From: a virus
Length of the DNA stretch: 48,865 nt
Reading direction: 5' to 3' (one strand)
Virus record (IMG/VR): IMGVR_UViG_3300025115_000020
Coordinates: 1 to 48,865 of that record
Every line of letters begins with the position of its first letter. Positions within the stretch are counted from its first letter, which is position 1. The notes under the pieces were generated by a model. The model did no database searches, was not told the origin of the DNA, and worked only from the letters and a program-made list of their open reading frames with translations. A program made the translations under genes and the position numbers. This document shows positions 23,743 through 30,501 of the stretch, piece after piece.

Positions 23743-23919
23743 GTGCCGCGTAAAATCACACAAATCAAAATCGTCGTAGGTGAATTAGGTGTGAATAAGT
23801 TTTTGACTACACAGAAGTACGAGGAAATTATCGAGATTAAGTTCCTGCACTTCAGACCCGATTATGAAGTTGAAGTATTCGCAGTTGTTTACACCACATG
23901 GAAAACGGAGGAAAACTAA
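23743..23919 (+). CDS. Small early protein with GTG start
   Basis: A 58-residue protein. The GTG at 23743 is 8 bases from GGAGG; the earlier in-frame GTG at 23734 overlaps that site. Beta-rich sequence (KITQIKIVVGELGV...YEVEVFAVVYTTW). It ends 2 bases before the next start. Unknown function. Confidence 0.5.
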   Translation: MPRKITQIKIVVGELGVNKFLTTQKYEEIIEIKFLHFRPDYEVEVFAVVYTTWKTEEN

Positions 23920-23921
23920 CC

Positions 23922-24332
23922 ATGGCACTAACAAAAGCACAAATGAAGGAATTCGCATCCAAACTTTTCTCAACCGCGTTAAGCGTATCAGGAAAGCAAT
24001 CCCAAATGTCAGTTGAGGTTACAGATGAAAATATTCGCACGTCAATTTCGGGCGCACCTGCAATGATTTTCAATTCGTTGGCGTTCATCATCATGGAGTT
24101 GTCACGTCAAGTGGATGAGTCCACGCCGTTGGACGTATTGGAACAGATTTCAAATCGGGTACATGAAGCATGGGAAACTGCGCAACAAGTGGAAGATGCT
24201 TCTATGCTGGAGTTTATGGACAGTCCTGAACGACTCATAGAAGCACTTCAAGAGTTAATGGGCATTGCTGCGAAGCAAGTGAAGGAGGAAAAGAAGCGAA
24301 AAGAAGAACCGAAAACAGGCAAGTTCAGTTGA
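23922..24332 (+). CDS. Early helical hypothetical protein
   Basis: A 136-residue protein starting MALTKAQMKEFASKLF with GGAGGAAA upstream; the frame extends eight codons further but lacks a site there. The last ~20 residues are highly basic (VKEEKKRKEEPKTGKF). The stop codon lies in the loop of a GGCAAGT/ACTTGCC hairpin (24318-24341) with no T-run. Function unknown. Confidence 0.6.
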   Translation: MALTKAQMKEFASKLFSTALSVSGKQSQMSVEVTDENIRTSISGAPAMIFNSLAFIIMELSRQVDESTPLDVLEQISNRVHEAWETAQQVEDASMLEFMDSPERLIEALQELMGIAAKQVKEEKKRKEEPKTGKFS

Positions 24333-24386
24333 GTACTTGCCACAACACAGGAGAACAAAGAACGAAAGAAACGGAGGTAATTGCCT

Positions 24387-26087
24387 GTGGGGACACTTAA
24401 ACAAGCACCCAGAGATAAGTACGACATTGTCATATTCAAAGTTTTAGGGTACAGTCATAAAGGTACCGAATTGGATTTATTTATTCATACCATACGACAC
24501 CGACGCAACGGGCGGTACTACCCATACGTTGTGACCTTAGTAAACACACCTGAACAAGCCTATTTGGAAATGTATTCAGACAAATCGCCTTTGGCAGATG
24601 CAAACGGCATATTCAACCGAAGTGTTTACTTTCCAAAAGTAAGTTATCTGAAGGAGGATTGGGGCGCACCAAACCTACTTGTTGATACCAAATCCGACAT
24701 GATTATGTATATACTCGAACGGGAACCTCAAGCACTTCTTGAGTCCATGTTCGACAAAGCACCCTTGTTCCAAAATTGGGGAACTATACACAGAAGAGCA
24801 CGGGAAGCGTTTGGTATATTGAAGCAAGAAGGGTATTACGGCGGAATCCGACCAGAGTATTACCAAAATTATATCACAACCGCTGTGCTTATTGCGGGAA
24901 ACCACGACCCTTGGCAATCGAACAGGTTCAAACAAATGATTATTGGGGACAATGTTTACCCACCCTTATATAGGTATAGCGAACCTGCTTACAAGTCTAA
25001 AATGTCTGCCGCGAAAACCGCGCAAGGAGGAACAACAGAGCCTATGAGCAACCCATCAACCACCGCAACGATTGACCTTTCAGTAATCAAAGAACTCAAA
25101 GACGCAATCAAATCCATTGAAAGAAAACCGACTGTATTGGAAGAGCGTTTGCTCGAAGCAGTTATCGAGAAAACTAAAGACCTCGCGACTGCGGAATTGG
25201 AATTGGAATTAAAATCGCGCCTTCAAGACTTCATCCAAAAGACGTATGGTGTACTACCGCAACTCTTGGAAATCAAAGTGGCGAACGGCGCGACAAAACT
25301 GACCACAGGTATTTTCCATGAGAAGTTGCCTGACATCCTGACCATGCTGGCGAACAACATTCCTGTCATGTTGACGGGACCCGCAGGTTCTGGGAAGAAC
25401 TACTCGCTGGAACAAGCAGCGCAGGCATTGGAAATCCCCTTCTACTACACGGGAGCGATTACCCAAGAGTATAAACTCACAGGGTTTATTGACGCAGGGG
25501 GTCGCTACCACGAAACCGAGTTCTATAAGGCGTTTAAGAACGGCGGTCTGTTCATGTTGGATGAAGTTGACGCAAGTTCGCCAGAAACCCTCGTCATTCT
25601 CAATGGTGCAATCGCGAACCGCTACTTCGACTTCCCGAACGGACGCATCCAGGCGCATGAGAACTTCCGTATTGCTTGTGCTGGGAATACGTACGGTACA
25701 GGCGCAGACATGATATATGTAGGAAGAAACGTGCTGGATGGTGCGACGCTGGACAGATTCGCGGTCATCAAAATGGACTATGACTTGAATATAGAGAAAC
25801 AGTTGTGTCCTGACCAAGAGTTCTTCGACTTCGTACAGGCAGTACGTAAGACGGTGTTTAAGACCAAGTTACGTCATATCGTAGGGATGAGAGCAAGTAT
25901 CAATGGGTATCGTTCGCTGATGGCAGGAATGTCAAAGCAGTTCATCATTGAAAGCATCCTGCTTAAAGGATTAGGTATTGACGACATCAACGTGTTGATG
26001 ACAAACCTGGAAGATGGTGTGAAGTCAACAGATTGGGGAAGAGAACTTGGCAAGTATCAAAGTACCATGAAAAAGGCGGTGAAATAA
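24387..26087 (+). CDS. MoxR/AAA_5-type AAA+ ATPase
   Basis: A 566-residue protein. The GTG at 24387 is 9 bases from GGAGG; the TTG at 24381 is too close. The N-terminal ~230 residues are unassigned, followed by a coiled coil (~225-275). The AAA+ domain has Walker A GPAGSGKN (331-338), with Asn where Ser/Thr is usual, Walker B LFMLDEVD (about 388-395), sensor 1 in CAGNTYGTGAD and an arginine finger in ATLDRF. MoxR-type ATPases remodel partner proteins, usually one encoded next door; here that would be the gene at 26087. Phage relatives are common but their job is unknown. Confidence 0.8.
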   Translation: MGTLKQAPRDKYDIVIFKVLGYSHKGTELDLFIHTIRHRRNGRYYPYVVTLVNTPEQAYLEMYSDKSPLADANGIFNRSVYFPKVSYLKEDWGAPNLLVDTKSDMIMYILEREPQALLESMFDKAPLFQNWGTIHRRAREAFGILKQEGYYGGIRPEYYQNYITTAVLIAGNHDPWQSNRFKQMIIGDNVYPPLYRYSEPAYKSKMSAAKTAQGGTTEPMSNPSTTATIDLSVIKELKDAIKSIERKPTVLEERLLEAVIEKTKDLATAELELELKSRLQDFIQKTYGVLPQLLEIKVANGATKLTTGIFHEKLPDILTMLANNIPVMLTGPAGSGKNYSLEQAAQALEIPFYYTGAITQEYKLTGFIDAGGRYHETEFYKAFKNGGLFMLDEVDASSPETLVILNGAIANRYFDFPNGRIQAHENFRIACAGNTYGTGADMIYVGRNVLDGATLDRFAVIKMDYDLNIEKQLCPDQEFFDFVQAVRKTVFKTKLRHIVGMRASINGYRSLMAGMSKQFIIESILLKGLGIDDINVLMTNLEDGVKSTDWGRELGKYQSTMKKAVK

Positions 26088-26887
26088 TGTATATCGTTGA
26101 CGACGTACACTACTTCGCGAATCTGCAAGATTTCATTAACGAAGTAAAAGGTAAACCCACTATTCGAGGCAGGAACGAAGAAAGTTCCTCCACCAGCAGT
26201 TATACTTGGTACAAAACGAGAAACATAGAAGAAGCATGGCAGTACTTGGAAGAAGGGTACTTGGACAACGTGGGTACTGAAGTACTCCAGAAAGTAGAGA
26301 AGTTGTTGACGAAATCCCACAAGGTTGTGCAGTATAACGACGTGAAAGGTTTTATTCCGAATGTGCCGCTATATCTAAAGGGCATACCCACGAACATGAT
26401 TAACCGCGACGTGAAGATTTACCAAGACAAGATTATTAACATACTTATCAACTCCTCTGTGTCAGGTGGTACCAGCACGGATTTCATTATCAAATGCGCA
26501 ACGGAGATTCTTGAAGTCATCATCAATTTTGAAACACAAGGTTACCGTGTGAACTTATACAAAATGATAGGTTCAACTTCTGGTAAAGACAGCATACTTG
26601 GATTTATCAAGATGAAGGATGACCGCGAGCGTATCAATCTTAAGAAGTTAGTATTCCCGATTACACACCCATCGATGCAACGTCGATTGGACTTTAGGTT
26701 CCGCGAAACCATGGGGGCTTTTGACGTAACACATCTCGGTTATGGTAATCAGTCAAATTGGAACAAGGAGTTTGTCGCCAAGTATTTCAAGCGCTTGTGC
26801 AACGGGGACTTCCTGTACGCCAACCTCCATGATTACGACCCAAATTGGTACAAAGCGAAGTGGGTAGAAAAGGAGGAAAAAGAATGA
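26087..26887 (+). CDS. Putative partner protein of the MoxR-like ATPase
   Basis: A 266-residue protein whose ATG overlaps the ATPase stop (TAATG), site GGCGGTGA. Residues ~105-190 alternate strands and helices (DVKIYQDKIINILINSSVSGG, then a helix, then YRVNLYKMIG), faintly like a von Willebrand A domain, the usual partner of MoxR ATPases, but no full metal-binding motif (DxSxS) is visible. The pairing is inferred from overlap; the fold is uncertain. Confidence 0.55.
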   Translation: MYIVDDVHYFANLQDFINEVKGKPTIRGRNEESSSTSSYTWYKTRNIEEAWQYLEEGYLDNVGTEVLQKVEKLLTKSHKVVQYNDVKGFIPNVPLYLKGIPTNMINRDVKIYQDKIINILINSSVSGGTSTDFIIKCATEILEVIINFETQGYRVNLYKMIGSTSGKDSILGFIKMKDDRERINLKKLVFPITHPSMQRRLDFRFRETMGAFDVTHLGYGNQSNWNKEFVAKYFKRLCNGDFLYANLHDYDPNWYKAKWVEKEEKE

Positions 26888-27099
26888 CAAAAGAAATCAT
26901 AGGTATCATTGCATCAGTAATTATTATTTTTGGTTTCACATTTAAGGATGAATTGTTAATTCGATTTTTTAACTTCATAGGCGCAGGTCTGTGGTTAATT
27001 TACGGAGTATTGACAAACTCTTCATCTGTTATTTTATTTAACGTTATTTTGATTGTTTTACAGATAAAGCATATTTATAGTCTGCTGGTGAAAAAATGA
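26884..27099 (+). CDS. YgjV-like small membrane protein
   Basis: A 71-residue protein, start overlapping the previous stop (ATGA), GGAGG site. Three short membrane segments: IIGIIASVIIIFGF, FFNFIGAGLWLIYGVL and VILFNVILIVLQIKHIYSLL. The order IG-IAS...FK-E-IR-N-IGA-IYG...N-I matches the small YgjV-type family found in bacteria and phages. Role unknown; possibly a host-derived membrane gene. Confidence 0.65.
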   Translation: MTKEIIGIIASVIIIFGFTFKDELLIRFFNFIGAGLWLIYGVLTNSSSVILFNVILIVLQIKHIYSLLVKK

Positions 27100-27470
27100 A
27101 AAAGGTACATCAGTATCATCCGCGTAGTGGTAAATACATACGCACGTTTAACTCGATTACTGACGCAGCAAAAGGGTTCAATGCAATCCCCTCAAGTATT
27201 GGAATATGCGCAGGAGGTCGCACGCAAACAAGTAGTGGCTATCGCTGGAGTTTTGAGAAGTATGACGTAATCCCAATAACAAGGGAACGCTATGCCTCGC
27301 GACGCAAACCTGTATTGCGTATAGACCCGAAGAACGGGGAGGAAACGTATTACAAGTCCTTGGAAAAAGCCGCGGAAGAAAACTATGCGTACCGTCAGAA
27401 CATATCAAACGCAATCAAACGAAAAGGTTTACATTTAGGTTATGTTTGGAGATTTGTAAAAGAAATATGA
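27096..27470 (+). CDS. Two-NUMOD protein, homing-endonuclease DNA-binding remnant
   Basis: A 124-residue basic protein overlapping the previous stop (ATGA). It consists of two copies of a NUMOD1-like helix-turn-helix module: residues ~4-52 (VHQYHPRSGKYIRTF...GYRWSF) and ~72-121 (VLRIDPKNGEETYYKS...GYVWRFV). In HNH or GIY-YIG homing enzymes such modules give sequence specificity, but no nuclease motif is present. It is a stripped homing endonuclease or a co-opted DNA-binding protein. A CGCGC/GCGCG hairpin follows (27475-27490). Confidence 0.75.
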   Translation: MKKVHQYHPRSGKYIRTFNSITDAAKGFNAIPSSIGICAGGRTQTSSGYRWSFEKYDVIPITRERYASRRKPVLRIDPKNGEETYYKSLEKAAEENYAYRQNISNAIKRKGLHLGYVWRFVKEI

Positions 27471-27504
27471 TTAACGCGCTATTGTGCGCGAGAAAGGCAA
27501 AACT

Positions 27505-27858
27505 ATGAAATACAAAACACTTACCCCTGACATTCTGCTGGAGGTTTTGACACGCAAGAAACCGTCGTTCAAAATTATCTTGGAAGCAGAAGTCACTGTT
27601 TCCCAGACAGGAGGGTTGTTTGTCGTCGTCGAAATTGATGAAGTTGAATACATGGTGGACACACTGCGTGAATTCAAAATCATTCTTACGGTAGTCAACG
27701 ACATGTTCGACCAAGTAGAAAGAGGAGTGAAAAACGGCGGAGTCGTCAAACAAATCATAGCAAGAAACACGGAAACAGGAGAAGAAATTCTTATTGCCGA
27801 AGAAAAACTTACGGAAGCGGAAGATGAAGAGGATGATGACCCAAAAATACTTTCTTAA
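27505..27858 (+). CDS. Hypothetical protein with acidic tail
   Basis: A 117-residue protein starting MKYKTLTPDILLEVL with GAAAGGC upstream. Mixed alpha/beta domain (VTVSQTGGLFVVVEIDEVEYMV), then a tail of mostly Asp/Glu (LTEAEDEEDDDPKI). It ends the first early unit, just before an internal promoter. Unknown function. Confidence 0.55.
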   Translation: MKYKTLTPDILLEVLTRKKPSFKIILEAEVTVSQTGGLFVVVEIDEVEYMVDTLREFKIILTVVNDMFDQVERGVKNGGVVKQIIARNTETGEEILIAEEKLTEAEDEEDDDPKILS

Positions 27859-27893
27859 ATGTGTATAAAGGCATAGCATTTTACCAAAAGGTG

Positions 27894-27902
27894 TGCTATA
27901 AT
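27894..27902 (+). promoter_or_regulatory. Internal rightward promoter (extended -10)
   Basis: TGC-TATAAT (27894-27902) with no convincing -35. It lies in a 66-base gap and would start transcription near 27909, ahead of the replication genes. ATAGCA at 27873-27878 and TGCTAT at 27894-27899 form an inverted pair over the promoter, a possible control site. Confidence 0.6.
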
Positions 27903-27924
27903 GTAAATGAAAGAGAGGCACAAT

Positions 27925-28143
27925 ATGAAAAATCTATTGGATGACGCGTATAAGAAGACCGATTTAATGAGGTGTGTCTTGACATTATTGTTCGGAATAA
28001 TTGCATACATAGTGTTTAGTGATATTTATATCGCGATTTTTACTGTGGTTGTAATCACCCTCGCACATGAGTTACCGACCATATTTATGGCATGGTACAT
28101 TTTCAGAAAGGAGAACCTAAATGACTACCCAAATGACCGTTAG
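27925..28143 (+). CDS. Small two-span membrane protein
   Basis: A 72-residue protein. The ATG at 27925 (site AGAGAGG) is preferred to 27907, which would precede or coincide with the predicted transcript start. Hydrophobic segments at about 15-31 and 34-58 (IYIAIFTVVVITLAHELPTIFMAW). First gene after the internal promoter; overlaps the next gene by 23 bases. Confidence 0.55.
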   Translation: MKNLLDDAYKKTDLMRCVLTLLFGIIAYIVFSDIYIAIFTVVVITLAHELPTIFMAWYIFRKENLNDYPNDR

Positions 28144-28357
28144 GGACAGTGAGGACTACCAAGAAGTGTATGGAGTAATGACGTTCCACGGAACACAAAA
28201 CTTTACTCAAGAAACACGAGAACAATTAGAGGACATTATTGACTACGTTCGTGACAATTGTGATGATTGGGGTATCACGGACATTGTGGATGCTTTCCTC
28301 GCCGCAGGGTTCGACGTAGAGTATAACGAACTACCAGACCTATTCATTCGCGTTTAA
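28121..28357 (+). CDS. Small acidic hypothetical protein
   Basis: A 78-residue protein, AAAGGAGA site, starting inside the previous gene. Very acidic, with helices REQLEDIIDYVRDNC and ITDIVDAFLAAGF. It lies just upstream of the recombination genes; it could be an inhibitor or accessory factor, but nothing in the sequence proves this. Confidence 0.55.
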   Translation: MTTQMTVRDSEDYQEVYGVMTFHGTQNFTQETREQLEDIIDYVRDNCDDWGITDIVDAFLAAGFDVEYNELPDLFIRV

Positions 28358-28378
28358 CAAACACAAAGGAGAAACAAA

Positions 28379-29329
28379 ATGAACGAGAAAAACGAATTCG
28401 CTACAACGCTTTTACCAAATCCTAATGCTAGGGACAAGTGGGCGCAAGTCTTCCACGACAATTACTTTGGGCGTTCCCCAGAGGCGAAGTCACTTGAACC
28501 ATTCCTCAAACAAACGTACAAAGGCAACACCTATGTACCGTGGGCAGTCATGGAACGCTTGACGTACATGCAAGACCCGAACGCAGTATTTATCAAAATT
28601 AAGAACGAGCATGGCGGTTTGGTGCATACCGATACCCTCGTGATTGAGTCACTTGTCAAAGGCGAAACATCCAGAGTCATGTCATGTTCCCACTTTGTAG
28701 AAGTATCACTTACTTTCTTAGGTAAGACCTTCGTTGAGAACTACCCTGTACAAGACGCGTCGTATGGCGCTCCGAAAATGTATGAGCAAAATCAAGTCAA
28801 CAAAGCGTTACAACGTGCGTTGGCAAAAGTCGCGAGTCGTGCGACAGGACTTGGGTTGTCGCTTTATGAGAGTGGGGACTTGAACTTCGACGACACCGTG
28901 GAAACTACATCAATCCCCAGACCTGAAGTCAAGCGTTCTGTATCTGAAAAGACCACTGAAATGCTGACCAAAGTCGAAGAACCTGCGCCTGTTGTGGAAG
29001 AACCGAAGGTTGAAGAACCTGTGAAAAAAATCACAAGGAGCGCACCCAAACAAAAAATTGAAATTGAACCTACACCTGCAATAGTTGAACCTGTGGTTGA
29101 ACCAATTGTATTGGATGACACGGATGTAGATAGAGTGATTGCCATTATCAAGAACGAGGAACTCAAAGCGAAAGTGCTTGCTGCGTTACGTAGTTTCAAT
29201 CCGTCGTTCATCAAGAATTATGGCATGACGATTACCACAACAGATAGCATTGAAGAACTTCGTGAGAAGTTGAGCAAGTTGTCTGATGTAGATAAGTTCT
29301 TAAGAGCACTAGAAAGGGTGACACAATGA
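28379..29329 (+). CDS. Single-strand annealing protein, DUF1071/Sak3-like
   Basis: A 316-residue protein, AAAGGAGA site. The N-terminal ~170 residues follow the DUF1071 plan: YVPWAVMERLTYMQDPNAVF, a central beta region with HFVEVSLTFLGKTFVENYPVQD, and NKALQRALAKVASRATGLGLSLYE, matching the family's N-KA-R-L-K-A-GLGLY signature. A Pro/Glu/Val linker (~195-245) leads to a helical C-terminal domain. Such Rad52-related proteins anneal ssDNA in phage recombination, working with an exonuclease; the YqaJ-like exonuclease at 37663 is the likely partner. Confidence 0.75.
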   Translation: MNEKNEFATTLLPNPNARDKWAQVFHDNYFGRSPEAKSLEPFLKQTYKGNTYVPWAVMERLTYMQDPNAVFIKIKNEHGGLVHTDTLVIESLVKGETSRVMSCSHFVEVSLTFLGKTFVENYPVQDASYGAPKMYEQNQVNKALQRALAKVASRATGLGLSLYESGDLNFDDTVETTSIPRPEVKRSVSEKTTEMLTKVEEPAPVVEEPKVEEPVKKITRSAPKQKIEIEPTPAIVEPVVEPIVLDDTDVDRVIAIIKNEELKAKVLAALRSFNPSFIKNYGMTITTTDSIEELREKLSKLSDVDKFLRALERVTQ

Positions 29330-29985
29330 ACGTAAAAAGACGACTCTTCCAAGAGTTCGGACAACTTGACAACAACCGATACTACTACGCAAACATCCAT
29401 AATGAATTTTATTATGGGGTATCAACTTTGTTTCATTACAAAGAGCGTAGTGTGTGGGGGGACAAGGACTTAGCAGAAGAAGAGTCCTTCATCACAACCA
29501 AGATACCTGAAGCAGTGATGGTTTTCTTGGAACGATTTGTACAACATGTAGAAGAACAAGGTGTAGAAGGTGGAGCAATGGACTTCGTGAAAGTACGTGA
29601 GCAAATCAAAGAGAAGATGATTGACTCGGTGCTGTCTGTGTCTGAACCAACACCAACAGTAATGATGTACTTGCAAAAAGTTTCCGACTCATTCTATTAT
29701 GATTGGACAAACAAGGCAGTCAACGCGTACTTGGAAGGCACAGGTCATTGGACACCTATTTACTTCGAGTACAACGGACTCGCCTCAAGAATGGTGTGGT
29801 TGGCGCGTTCCAACGGGGACGTTATCGACATCATCAACTTGAAACTATTCGGTAAGGCAGAGGAAAACGAAGTGACCTCGCTAAAGAGAATACTGCTCAC
29901 CGCAGACCTCGTTGAACTCTTCCTCGATAAGATTAGCAGTGGATTACCAAAAAGTCCCGAAGGGCAAAAGGAGAAAACGCAATGA
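29326..29985 (+). CDS. Hypothetical protein in the recombination cluster
   Basis: A 219-residue protein whose ATG overlaps the annealing-protein stop (ATGA). Aromatic-rich N-terminus (NNRYYYANIHNEFYYG), central helices and a C-terminal helical pair. No motif recognised. Coupling to the annealing protein and the DUF669-like protein suggests a DNA-metabolism role, inferred from context only. Confidence 0.55.
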   Translation: MNVKRRLFQEFGQLDNNRYYYANIHNEFYYGVSTLFHYKERSVWGDKDLAEEESFITTKIPEAVMVFLERFVQHVEEQGVEGGAMDFVKVREQIKEKMIDSVLSVSEPTPTVMMYLQKVSDSFYYDWTNKAVNAYLEGTGHWTPIYFEYNGLASRMVWLARSNGDVIDIINLKLFGKAEENEVTSLKRILLTADLVELFLDKISSGLPKSPEGQKEKTQ

Positions 29986-30500
29986 TAGACTTAATGAACA
30001 AGGCAGTTACACCACGCGAATTCAACAACCAATACGACTTACTACCGAAGGGCACATATAACTGCCAAATCATAACCGTCGGAGAATGGAAACCAAAACA
30101 AAACACTACGCTTAAGGTCTTTGAGTTTGATGACTCTGCTCGTAAAGTTAAAGACGCAAAGGGCAACGACAAGTACAGCGTACTGAAAGACGTGACTACG
30201 TATAGCGCTCAAATCGTATTTGAGGTTATGGAAGGAACGTTCAAAGGGGTAAAAGTTTATTACTACCTGAACCTACATCCGAATCAACCATGGGCAGTGC
30301 CTGCGTTCTTAAGCGCATGTGGTATCACGGATGAAGTACATCCACGCGAGATTGAATCGCTCTGCAAGGGTTCATTGGTAGCAGTGACCGTCGAAACGGA
30401 AACGTATAACAAAGAAATTGAGGACAAAACAACAGGTGCTGTGACAATCGAAGAGCGCGAACGCAACACCGTTAAGAGAATTAAACCTTACAGTCTGTAA
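29982..30500 (+). CDS. DUF669-like protein, possible ssDNA-binding protein
   Basis: A 172-residue protein overlapping the previous stop (ATGA). It has the DUF669 arrangement: LLPKGTYNCQIITVGEW near residue 20, IVFEVMEGTFKGVKVYYYLNLH around 78-100, PAFLSACGITDEVHP, then a VAVTVETETYNKE strand. DUF669 proteins sit in phage replication/recombination clusters and are thought to bind ssDNA. The family call is moderate; the function follows from it. Confidence 0.6.
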   Translation: MIDLMNKAVTPREFNNQYDLLPKGTYNCQIITVGEWKPKQNTTLKVFEFDDSARKVKDAKGNDKYSVLKDVTTYSAQIVFEVMEGTFKGVKVYYYLNLHPNQPWAVPAFLSACGITDEVHPREIESLCKGSLVAVTVETETYNKEIEDKTTGAVTIEERERNTVKRIKPYSL

Positions 30501-30501
30501 G

